Assembly (NCBI GenBank): GCA_963819115.1
Contig: CAWFUR010000011.1
Span: 496,001 to 560,000, forward strand
Length of the DNA: 64,000 nt
Reading direction: 5' to 3'
Source: JACVRW01 sp963819115
Lineage (GTDB): Bacteria > Actinomycetota > Thermoleophilia > Solirubrobacterales > Thermoleophilaceae
Shown here: positions 1-6,374 of the stretch, piece by piece
Position numbering within the stretch: the first letter of the stretch is position 1
Layout: every line of letters begins with the position of its first letter
Translations under genes and position numbers: made by a program
The notes under the pieces: model-generated
The model's input: the letters and a program-made list of their open reading frames with translations, nothing else
Databases searched by the model: none
Told to the model about the DNA's origin: nothing

Positions 1-113
1 AGGAGCTGCGCGAGGTCATCCGCTACGGGTGCACCTACAAGCGTGCCCGGCTGCTCTACACGGCCACGTATGTGCCGGATCCCCGTCCGACCGTCAAAAA
101 GCCCAAGAAGTAA
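1..113 (+). CDS. C-terminal end of an unidentified protein (5' truncated)
   Basis: An open frame enters from the left edge and ends at TAA 111-113, giving the last 36 residues, which finish in a basic tail (KKPKK). The visible part includes RYGCTYKRARLLYTATY. I do not recognise a family from so short a piece. It lies on the same strand as the next two genes, with about 58 bases between its stop and the next start, in which I see nothing notable. Confidence 0.55.
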   Translation, partial: ELREVIRYGCTYKRARLLYTATYVPDPRPTVKKPKK

Positions 114-171
114 CGACGTGCGAGTGCGCCAGGGTCTTTCCGCGACCCGGCTCAGGCGTTAGCATCGAGCG

Positions 172-522
172 ATGACCACCGAGGGGTGGATCTTCATGGT
201 CGGCTTCCGCGTATTCGACGTCGGCCTGCTGGTCGCCTGGCTCATTTGGTTCTTCCGGTTGCGTGATGACGGCGACGAGCCGCCGGGAGACGACGGGGGC
301 GGAGGCGAGGGCCCGGGTCCGCGCCCGCGGCGGGACGGGCCCGGCGGCGACGGCATCAGCTTCCCGCTGGGGCGCTGGCCTATCGGCCGTGGCCGCGATC
401 GCGACCATTCCCGTCCGGGGACGCCGGGTCGCCGCAGGGGCAGCGAGCCCGTCGTGCCCACGCCGCTTCCATCGCGGGTCAGGCGCCCCGACCCACCCGT
501 CCCGGCGCGCCACAGAGGGTGA
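172..522 (+). CDS. Single-pass membrane protein with Pro/Gly/Arg-rich tail
   Basis: This encodes 116 residues. One hydrophobic helix (about residues 7-27, ending LIWFFRLRDD) is followed by a long low-complexity tail rich in Gly, Pro, Arg and Asp. That arrangement suggests a membrane anchor with a disordered cytoplasmic or external extension. No catalytic motif is visible and I assign no function. It sits 12 bases upstream of the STAS gene and could be co-transcribed with it. The ATG start is supported because the helix lies at the N-terminus. The C-terminal frame is poorly constrained because of its composition. Confidence 0.6.
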   Translation: MTTEGWIFMVGFRVFDVGLLVAWLIWFFRLRDDGDEPPGDDGGGGEGPGPRPRRDGPGGDGISFPLGRWPIGRGRDRDHSRPGTPGRRRGSEPVVPTPLPSRVRRPDPPVPARHRG

Positions 523-534
523 TAGGTTCCCCCG

Positions 535-897
535 ATGGGGGGTGCAATCGACTTCGGGTTGGTTGACGAGCCCGTGGACGAGCTCACGCACGTCGTGGCT
601 CCCTACGGCGAGATCGACGCGCTCACGGCGCCCCGCCTGGGCCGGCGGATGCTCGACCTCGTGGAAGAGGGCAAGCGGGTGATGGTGGTGGACCTCTCCG
701 AGGTCACCTTCATGGACTCCACCGGCATCAGCGTGATCCTGAACGCCGTGAGGCATCTCGGCACGCGCCACGGCAGCCTGCTGCTGGTCTGTCCCACCCG
801 GCGCATCCTGCGCCCGTTCGAGATCACCGGACTCACGAGCCGGCTCAGCATCTTCGCCACCCGCGCCGAGGCGCTGGGCGGCGTGCCCGCCGGGTAG
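535..897 (+). CDS. STAS-domain protein (anti-sigma factor antagonist-like)
   Basis: This encodes 120 residues forming a single STAS domain. Such proteins bind anti-sigma kinases of the SpoIIAB/RsbW type and release an alternative sigma factor; they are switched off by phosphorylation of a conserved serine. The signature is seen as VVDLSEVTFMDSTG, with Asp61-Ser62 as the expected phosphorylation site, followed by the GISVIL helix. A beta strand with GEIDALTAP precedes it. Length matches SpoIIAA/RsbV-type proteins. No partner kinase or sigma factor lies in the window, so the partner is unknown. Confidence 0.85.
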   Translation: MGGAIDFGLVDEPVDELTHVVAPYGEIDALTAPRLGRRMLDLVEEGKRVMVVDLSEVTFMDSTGISVILNAVRHLGTRHGSLLLVCPTRRILRPFEITGLTSRLSIFATRAEALGGVPAG

Positions 898-898
898 G

Positions 899-996
899 CA
901 TGGTGCGGTGCTCGCCCGATGACGGGGCTGCGGTGCTCGCCTGATCACCGATCAGGCTGCGCTCCTCGCCGCCGATCGGGCTCCGCTCCTCCCTAG
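899..996 (-). repeat. Dispersed hairpin repeat, one full and two partial copies, at a convergent junction
   Basis: Read on the minus strand, this holds the repeat motif GGAGCGSAGC - hairpin - GCGAGCACCG. The full copy has perfect 8-base arms at 939-946 and 950-957 (GCCTGATC and its complement) with a three-base loop. Partial copies flank it at about 904-930 and 970-995. The cluster fills the space between the convergent STAS and lipoprotein genes. No poly-T tract follows. Confidence 0.8.
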
Positions 997-1008
997 GCTG
1001 CTCTCGGC

Positions 1009-1428
1009 TCAGCCGCAGGCGCCTGGGTTTTCGTTGCAGAACTGCTCGAATCGCTGCGCGGGCGTGCCGGTGGGCGGAGGCGTGTCGTTCTCCGGGCTGT
1101 CCGGCGTGGTCTGGGTCTCGGGGATGGCGGCGGGCGGCGTGGTCTGCGCCGGGGAGGTCTCCGTCTGCGGCAAGGTCTCCGTGACCGGGGGAGGGGCCGT
1201 CTCCCGCGGAACCGTCAGGTCCGGAAGCGGGGGCGGATTGTCCGCCTCATCGTCCCCGCCGCACCCCGCGGCGAGGGCGAGCAGCACGAGCAAGAGGAGT
1301 ACATGGTGCGCTCCTCGCCCGCGGCGAGGAGCGCAGCTTGATCGGCGATCAAGCGAGCACCGCAGCCAGGTAATCACCGATCGGGCCCCGCTCCTCCCGG
1401 CACTCCCTGTCGGCACCCGGCGCGACAC
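1009..1428 (-). CDS. Small Thr/Pro-rich lipoprotein, 5' end rewritten by a repeat
   Basis: The lipobox is LAAGC followed by GGDDEAD, so the mature protein would be lipid-anchored outside the membrane. It continues with a long Pro/Thr/Glu linker (many PET and TTP motifs) and ends in FCNENPGACG with two cysteines. The function is unknown. The start is uncertain. The frame is open to 1428, but the first 40 or so codons read through a copy of the dispersed hairpin repeat. The first start-type codons right before the hydrophobic core are TTG 1293 and GTG 1287, which would leave almost no charged n-region. The repeat may have inserted into the original 5' end. Confidence 0.55.
   Translation of the reverse strand: MSRRVPTGSAGRSGARSVITWLRCSLDRRSSCAPRRGRGAHHVLLLLVLLALAAGCGGDDEADNPPPLPDLTVPRETAPPPVTETLPQTETSPAQTTPPAAIPETQTTPDSPENDTPPPTGTPAQRFEQFCNENPGACG
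1322..1400 (+). repeat. Dispersed hairpin repeat, one full copy plus an inverted partial copy
   Basis: The full plus-orientation copy (about 1324-1366) has hairpin arms GCTTGATC at 1336-1343 and the exact complement at 1347-1354, loop GGC, flanked by GGAGCGCA and GCGAGCACCGCA. A second, partial copy in the opposite orientation occupies about 1370-1399. A short fragment of the right flank (GCGAGCACCGCAGCC) recurs at 1724-1738. The arm sequence differs from the other copies but stays self-complementary. Confidence 0.8.
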
Positions 1429-1438
1429 GCCGGCGAGG

Positions 1439-1708
1439 TCAGCCTTCGAAGGCGGGGAGCCGGCGGCCGCAGTGAGGGCAGTCGTTCAGGTCCTTCTGGG
1501 CCAGCTGCTCCAGGGAACATCCGCACAGGCGGAGGTTCTCCACGGCGTAGGGCAGGTCGCTCGGCGAGGGGGCGAGCGGCAGAACGGCCGCCACGACCTT
1601 AAGCTCCTCGCCGGAATCCCCGTCGAGATAGCGGACCCCGGGCTCGATCTCGCGAACCACCTCACGGTCGGAACGCGCGCGCAGTCTGTACTTCTGGCCT
1701 CCTGGCAT
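1439..1708 (-). CDS. Small zinc-ribbon-like protein, function unknown
   Basis: This encodes about 89 residues starting MPGGQKYRLRARSDREVV. The N-terminal half looks like a small beta domain (PGVRYLDGDSGEELKVV). The C-terminal half has cysteines LCGCSLEQL and CPHCGRRLP, an arrangement that could bind one zinc ion, although the first pair is atypical (CGC). I chose ATG 1708, because the residues before it (an open frame up to 1750) are encoded by a fragment of the dispersed repeat. No function is assigned. Confidence 0.6.
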   Translation of the reverse strand: MPGGQKYRLRARSDREVVREIEPGVRYLDGDSGEELKVVAAVLPLAPSPSDLPYAVENLRLCGCSLEQLAQKDLNDCPHCGRRLPAFEG

Positions 1709-1755
1709 CGGCGCGGAACAATAGCGAGCACCGCAGCCACCCCCAGCCACCCATT

Positions 1756-3255
1756 ATGCGAATTCTGATCTTTCACGGCTACCTGCTGCGCGGCACCGGC
1801 AGCAACATCTACAACGCCAGCCTCGTGCGGGCGCTGGCTCGCCTTGGGCACCAGGTGGAGCTCGTGTGCCAGGAGCGCGACCCCGGGCCGCTGGGCCTAC
1901 CCGAGGCCGTACGGGTGACAGTCCCGGACATCGGCGGCCTTCTCCCCGTCTACGTGGCGGATCGCTACGAGGGCTACCGGGCCGTGCCCTACCCGGAGCT
2001 GGACGACGAGGCCGTGGAGCGCTATATCGCGGCCAACGTGAGCGCGGTGCGAAAGGTGGTCGAGGAGACCGGCCCGGACCTCGCGCTCGCCAACCATCTC
2101 GTCATGGGCCCGGTGATCCTGGCCCGGGCCCTGGAGGGCCGCGTGCCCTACGCGGTGAAGGTCCACGGCAGCGCGCTCGAGTACACGGTGCGCCCCCACC
2201 GCGAGCGCTTCCTCCCCTACGCGCTCGAGGGCCTCCGCGGCGCGAGCGCCGTGCTCGTGGGCTCGCGGCACACGGCCGAGAGCCTGTGGGAGGTGATGGA
2301 CGAGGAGGGCCTGCCGGAGCGGACGCGGCTGGGCCCGCCCGGGGTGGACGTGCACACCTTTCGCCCGCGGGAGCCAGAGGAGGCAGCCGCGGGGCTCCGC
2401 GGCCTGGCCGACCGCCTCCGAGGCGGCGAGACGGCGGCGTGGGGCGGCGAGGAGGGGGCGGCGGACGCCCTGGCCGGCCTCGACCCCGGCCGGGACCGGA
2501 TCGTGAGCTACGTGGGCAAGCTGATCGTGTCCAAGGGCGTGGACCTGCTGTTCGCGGCGTGGCCGCTGGTGGTGGCGAGGGTTCCGGACGCGCGGCTCGT
2601 GGTCGTGGGCTTTGGCACCTACCGGGACGCGCTGCGCGATGACTTCGTGGGCGCGCTCGCAGGCGCGGACGTGGAGGCGCTCGGGGAGCTGGCCGCGCGC
2701 GGGCGGGAGCTGGAGGGCGGGCCCCCGGGACCGCTGCGCCACCTCCAGGCATTCCTCGGACGCGTGGGCGACGAATGGCGCTCGGCCGCCCCCGCCGCGG
2801 CCGAGCGGATCCACTTCACCGGGCGGCTCGAGCACGACGATCTCCCCGACCTCCTGCCCGCCTGTGAGGCGCAGGTCATGCCCAGCACGTTCCCCGAGGC
2901 ATTCGGCATGGTGGCCGCGGAGGCGGCCGCCTGCGGGGCTCTTCCGCTGTCCGCCGGCCATTCCGGCATGGCGGAGGTCACGGCCACGCTGGCCCCGGCG
3001 CTGCCCGAGCATCTGCGCTCCCTCCTGTCCTTCGAGGTGGGGCCGAACTCGGTGGACGACATCGCCGCCAAGCTGGTGGATTGGCTCACGATGGACGCGG
3101 GCGAACGAGGCCGGGCGCGCGCGGCCCTGGCCGACGCCGCGGCCGCGCGCTACAGCTGGGAGAGCGTGGGCGAGGGGGTGATCGCGGCGGCGCAGGGCCG
3201 GCTCGAACAGCTCCCCTCTCCAGCGCCCTCAGCGGGTAGTGTTCCCGACCCGTGA
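1756..3255 (+). CDS. Glycosyltransferase family 4-like (GT-B fold)
   Basis: This encodes 499 residues. The N-terminal acceptor domain begins MRILIFHGYLLRGTGSNIYN, typical of GT4 enzymes with a glycine-rich loop, followed by HQVELVCQER. The nucleotide-sugar domain contains the strand YVGKLIVSKGVDLLF and the EX7E motif EAFGMVAAE near residue 380. It is expected to move a sugar from an NDP-sugar to an unknown acceptor. An insertion of about 50 residues rich in Gly/Glu (around residues 215-240) makes it longer than the usual 380-420. Its stop overlaps the GTG start of the cytochrome c gene by four bases, so the two are probably coupled. Confidence 0.85.
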   Translation: MRILIFHGYLLRGTGSNIYNASLVRALARLGHQVELVCQERDPGPLGLPEAVRVTVPDIGGLLPVYVADRYEGYRAVPYPELDDEAVERYIAANVSAVRKVVEETGPDLALANHLVMGPVILARALEGRVPYAVKVHGSALEYTVRPHRERFLPYALEGLRGASAVLVGSRHTAESLWEVMDEEGLPERTRLGPPGVDVHTFRPREPEEAAAGLRGLADRLRGGETAAWGGEEGAADALAGLDPGRDRIVSYVGKLIVSKGVDLLFAAWPLVVARVPDARLVVVGFGTYRDALRDDFVGALAGADVEALGELAARGRELEGGPPGPLRHLQAFLGRVGDEWRSAAPAAAERIHFTGRLEHDDLPDLLPACEAQVMPSTFPEAFGMVAAEAAACGALPLSAGHSGMAEVTATLAPALPEHLRSLLSFEVGPNSVDDIAAKLVDWLTMDAGERGRARAALADAAAARYSWESVGEGVIAAAQGRLEQLPSPAPSAGSVPDP

Positions 3256-3941
3256 GCCTCGTCCGGAACAAGGCCAAGCTCGCCGCCCTCGGGGTTGCGT
3301 GTGCCGTGCTGCCCCTCGTCGCATGCGGTGCCCGCGACGAGCCGGACCTGTCGAACGGGAAGGCCCAGTTCGTGCAGAAATGCGGCTCCTGCCACCAGCT
3401 GGCGCGGGCCGGCACCCAGGGCCAGGTGGGCCCCTCCCTCGATGTCGCCTTCCGCGGCGCCCTGCAGGTGGGGTTCAACCGGGACACCGTCAAGGGCGTG
3501 GTCCGGGATCAGATCAAGAACGTCCGCCGCGGCAGCGTGATGCCCAAGAACCTCGTGACGGGTGCGGACGCCAGGGACGTGGCCGCCTACGTGGCGTTCG
3601 CCACCGGCAAGACGGGTGAGGACCAGGGTGCGCTGGCCCAGGCCGGCCTGGCCGGGGCCGCCACCGGGGACCAGATATTCACGGCCGCCGGATGCGCTGG
3701 CTGTCACCAGCTCTCGAAGGCCGGCGCGACCGGCAACATCGGGCCGAGCCTGAACGACCTCGCGGCCGCCGCGGGCAAGCGCGAGCCGGGCAAGAGCGCC
3801 CAGCAGTACGTGCTCGAGTCGATCACCAACCCCGAGGCCTACACGGTGAGCGGCTTCGGCAAGGGCGTGATGCCGAGCTTCAAGGGCAAGCTGACCGATA
3901 AGCAGCTGAAGGCCCTCACGGACTACCTCCTCTCGAAGTAG
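3252..3941 (+). CDS. Dihaem cytochrome c lipoprotein
   Basis: This encodes 229 residues. A lipoprotein signal ends at LVAC (Cys25), so the protein is anchored on the outer face of the membrane. Two class I cytochrome c domains follow. The first has haem motif CGSCH (44-48) and probable distal Met in SVMP (Met97). The second has CAGCH (148-152) and distal Met in GVMPSF. It is a likely electron carrier to the cytochrome oxidase encoded just downstream on the other strand. The GTG start overlaps the glycosyltransferase stop (GTGA). A gene duplication probably produced the two halves. Confidence 0.9.
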   Translation: MSLVRNKAKLAALGVACAVLPLVACGARDEPDLSNGKAQFVQKCGSCHQLARAGTQGQVGPSLDVAFRGALQVGFNRDTVKGVVRDQIKNVRRGSVMPKNLVTGADARDVAAYVAFATGKTGEDQGALAQAGLAGAATGDQIFTAAGCAGCHQLSKAGATGNIGPSLNDLAAAAGKREPGKSAQQYVLESITNPEAYTVSGFGKGVMPSFKGKLTDKQLKALTDYLLSK

Positions 3942-3946
3942 CGGGG

Positions 3947-3993
3947 CAAGCGAGGAGCGGCCGGCCGATCACGTGTCGGCCGGAGCACCGGAG
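3947..3993 (+). repeat. Dispersed hairpin repeat at a convergent junction
   Basis: This is a single copy between the stops of the cytochrome c gene and the inositol-phosphatase-like gene. The arms are CCGGCCGA (3961-3968) and its exact complement (3976-3983) with a seven-base loop, flanked by GCGAGGAGCGG and GGAGCACCGGA. The arm sequence is quite different from the GATCGGTGATC copies, yet pairing is perfect. Confidence 0.75.
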
Positions 3994-4002
3994 CAGGTTT
4001 CC

Positions 4003-4767
4003 CTAGAGCGTGCCGGCGATTTCGGCCAGCGCCGAGGCCAGTTCCGCCGTGGATGCCACGGCCAGGCCCGCTGGGTCCCCGGGCAGCTCCATCACGGTTG
4101 CGCCCGCCTCCTCGGCGATCAGGCGTCCGGCGGCCCAGTCCCAGGGATTGAGACCGTGCTCGAAGTACCCGTCGAGGCGTCCCGCGGCCAGCCAGGAGAG
4201 GTCGAGTGCCGCGGCGCCGGTGCGGCGGATGTCCCGGACCAGCGGCAGGAGGCGCGCCATCAGGGCGCCCTGGGCGGCGCGGCGCTCGCGGTCGTAGCCG
4301 AAGCCGGTGCCCACCAACGCGCGGTCGAGGTTGCGCGGCGTGCGGACACCGAGCGGGGAGCCGTTCACGTCGGCGCCTCCGCCGCGGGCGGCGCGGAACG
4401 TCTCGTCGCGGGTGGGATCGTGAACAACGCCCACCGCCATTCCCTCCGCGTCTTCGAGGGCGATGCTCACGCCCCAGCAGGGAAGCCCGTAGAGGAAGTT
4501 CACGGTGCCGTCGAGCGGGTCCACGATCCAGCGCCGGCCGTTCGACCCCTCGCGGCTCGAGCCCTCCTCGGCCAGGAGGCCGTCGTCGGGACGCTCCGCC
4601 TCCAGCAGCTCCACGATCACCCGCTCGGCCTCGCGGTCGGCGTCGGACACGGGATCGTTGCGGCTGGACTTGCGCTCGAGGCCCTCCGCGGGCCGCCCGA
4701 AGTAGGTGAGCAGCATCTCCCCGGCCGTCCGGGCGGCGCGCTCCGCCAGCTCGAGGTCGGTGCTCAA
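4003..4767 (-). CDS. Inositol monophosphatase family protein (SuhB-like)
   Basis: This encodes 254 residues. It belongs to the Mg-dependent inositol-phosphatase/FBPase superfamily, which hydrolyses sugar or inositol phosphates. Visible motifs are NDPVSDADREAE (38-48), LAEEGS with metal-ligand glutamates near 67-68, the signature WIVDPLDGTVNF (80-91) and the C-terminal WDWAAGRLIAEEAGA. It starts at TTG 4767, which overlaps the TGA of the small membrane protein gene upstream (TTGA), a coupling seen throughout this window. The exact substrate (inositol-1-phosphate, histidinol phosphate or another) cannot be told from sequence. Confidence 0.88.
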   Translation of the reverse strand: MSTDLELAERAARTAGEMLLTYFGRPAEGLERKSSRNDPVSDADREAERVIVELLEAERPDDGLLAEEGSSREGSNGRRWIVDPLDGTVNFLYGLPCWGVSIALEDAEGMAVGVVHDPTRDETFRAARGGGADVNGSPLGVRTPRNLDRALVGTGFGYDRERRAAQGALMARLLPLVRDIRRTGAAALDLSWLAAGRLDGYFEHGLNPWDWAAGRLIAEEAGATVMELPGDPAGLAVASTAELASALAEIAGTL

Positions 4768-4871
4768 AGCGCGCGCAGCAGCAGCACGAGCGCGATCACC
4801 ACGGCCGCTCCCACCACCACGTAGACCAGGAAGCGGAACGCCTCCTGCTCGCTGCGCAGCGGATTCAGCAC
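4764..4871 (-). CDS. 35-residue single-helix membrane protein in the oxidase operon
   Basis: A short open frame starts at GTG 4871, 17 bases after the ctaE stop, and ends in TGA overlapping the TTG start of the next gene. The predicted protein has a polar N-terminus (LNPLRSEQEAFRF) and one hydrophobic helix to the end (VVVGAAVVIALVLLLRAL). The tight spacing on both sides and clean helix argue that it is real. It could be a small accessory subunit of the oxidase, but no homology is claimed. Confidence 0.6.
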   Translation of the reverse strand: MLNPLRSEQEAFRFLVYVVVGAAVVIALVLLLRAL

Positions 4872-4887
4872 GCGCGGAGGGAAACCA

Positions 4888-5508
4888 TCAGAGCACGTAC
4901 AGCGTGGTGAACACGAAGACCCACATCACGTCGACGAAGTGCCAGTAGATGCCCGGCACCTCCACGCCGCGGTGTTCCTTCGCGGAGAAATGCCCCCTGA
5001 AGGCTCTGACCGTGGCCATCGTGAGGAGCGTGAGGCCCACGAACACGTGCGCTCCGTGCAGGCCGGTGAGGCCGTAGAAGATCGAGCCCTGGGCGTTGTC
5101 GTGCGGGGCGAAGCCGAGGTGCACGTACTCGTTGATCTGGATGCTGAGGAACGTGAGGCCCAGCAGCGCCGTGGTGACCAGTCCCACCAGGAGAGCGCGG
5201 CGGTTCTCGTTGCGAGCGCCCTCGAGCGCCCAGTGCATCGTGAAGCTGGAGGAGAGCAGGATCGAGGTGTTGACCCCTGCGACGGCCACCGGGAGGTCCT
5301 TGCCGTCCAGCGGGAACCACCCGCCGGGGTCGTTCACCACCCGGATGAAGAAGTAGGCCGTGAAGAACGCCCCGAAGAGCATGATCTCCGAGACGATGAA
5401 GAGCAGCATCCCCAGCGTCTGAGCGTCGACGCGAGAGGAGTTGTTGGCCGCCGGGGGGCCGTGATGGTCGTGGGCGTCGTGGCCGGCGGCCACCGAAGCG
5501 GACTCCAT
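4888..5508 (-). CDS. ctaE: Cytochrome c oxidase subunit III
   Basis: This encodes 206 residues with five hydrophobic segments, the short bacterial form of subunit III, which stabilises subunit I and its proton path. Recognisable stretches are LGMLLFIVSEIMLFGAFFTAYF near residue 33, FVGLTLLTMATVRAFRGHF, and the C-terminal YWHFVDVMWVFVFTTLYVL. Its ATG overlaps the stop of the USP-like gene by one base (TGATG). It belongs to the minus-strand operon ctaC-ctaD-USP-like-ctaE. Confidence 0.93.
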   Translation of the reverse strand: MESASVAAGHDAHDHHGPPAANNSSRVDAQTLGMLLFIVSEIMLFGAFFTAYFFIRVVNDPGGWFPLDGKDLPVAVAGVNTSILLSSSFTMHWALEGARNENRRALLVGLVTTALLGLTFLSIQINEYVHLGFAPHDNAQGSIFYGLTGLHGAHVFVGLTLLTMATVRAFRGHFSAKEHRGVEVPGIYWHFVDVMWVFVFTTLYVL

Positions 5509-6374
5509 CAGGCGCTCACCTCCTCGCTGGGACTGCCTGCTCCGGTGGTCGGCCTCCGCTCCTCGCTCACTACGTGCTCCACCGGCTTGCCTGTGCTAGC
5601 GCGCACTCGCTCGATCAGGTCACCGCGCAACCAGCCCGAACGCGTCTCCGGGAAGGTGGAGATCACGATGTCGTCCGGTGCGTAGAACTGGAGCGCGTTC
5701 TGAATCGCCGTGTAGGGATCCGGGTGCACGACCTGCCCGATGGCGTCCAGCCCGGAGTCGTTCAGCTCCTTCAGCATGTGCGCCAGGCGCTCCGGCGCCG
5801 GGTCGTCCGCGCCCTCGCCGTCTCCGTTGGCCGAGGTGTCGGGGCAGACGACGATGAACCGGCGCGGCTCCTCCTCCGCCTTCTTGCGGAGCAGGTCGAG
5901 CAGGGCGTGGCCGGTCATTGTCTGGTTGGCCACCACGAGAGTGCGCTTCATCTCGTCCCGCTCGGCGTCGAGGTCCACCACCACGTGCTCCACAGGACGC
6001 CGGGAGGCCCGCTTGATGCGGTCCACCAGGCCCTCGCGCAGCCAGCCCGAGCGCGTCTCGGGGTGGGTGGAGACGATGATCTCGTCGTAGTCCTGCTCGC
6101 CCAGGGCGTCCATCACGGCGGCGTAGGGATCGGGATCCATCACCTCGCCGGTGGCCTCGATGCCGGCCTCGCGGAGCATCGCCAGCGTCATCTTGAGCCG
6201 GTTCTCGGTGGCCTCTCGCACCTGGGACTCATAGATCACGTAGCCGTGCTTGGGCTGGTTCTGGGGGCAGATCACGTGGACCTCGACCTCACCGTGCGAG
6301 GCATGGCGCTTCACGGCGTCGATCAGCGGCCGGCCGGCCACCGTCTCGTTGGCCACTACGAGGATCCGCTTCAT
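5508..6374 (-). CDS. Duplicated USP-like nucleotide-binding-fold protein within the oxidase operon
   Basis: This encodes 288 residues made of two homologous halves (about 2-133 and 141-270). Each half opens with a strand RxLVVANxTxxG, carries a PDPYxAxxxAL stretch (81-91 and 218-228), then ISTxPETRSGWLR (PETRSGWLR at 105-113 and 242-250), and closes with PVEHVV (127-132 and 264-269). The first half has an inserted helix, QVREATENRLKMTLAMLREAG. The fold looks like a Rossmann/USP-type domain, but the usual USP ATP loop GxxGxxxxxxxxxG is not seen. It overlaps ctaD by four bases (ATGA) and ctaE by one, so it is made with the oxidase. Its role is unknown. Confidence 0.75.
   Translation of the reverse strand: MKRILVVANETVAGRPLIDAVKRHASHGEVEVHVICPQNQPKHGYVIYESQVREATENRLKMTLAMLREAGIEATGEVMDPDPYAAVMDALGEQDYDEIIVSTHPETRSGWLREGLVDRIKRASRRPVEHVVVDLDAERDEMKRTLVVANQTMTGHALLDLLRKKAEEEPRRFIVVCPDTSANGDGEGADDPAPERLAHMLKELNDSGLDAIGQVVHPDPYTAIQNALQFYAPDDIVISTFPETRSGWLRGDLIERVRASTGKPVEHVVSEERRPTTGAGSPSEEVSA

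Noticed and set aside
94..948. Large minus-strand open frame over the STAS gene
   Set aside because: It has low complexity and an Arg/His/Pro-rich composition typical of antisense frames in GC-rich DNA. The plus-strand STAS domain is clear.
899..996. CRISPR-like array from repeated GATC-containing units
   Set aside because: Units are irregular, in different orientation, and have no unique spacers of constant length.
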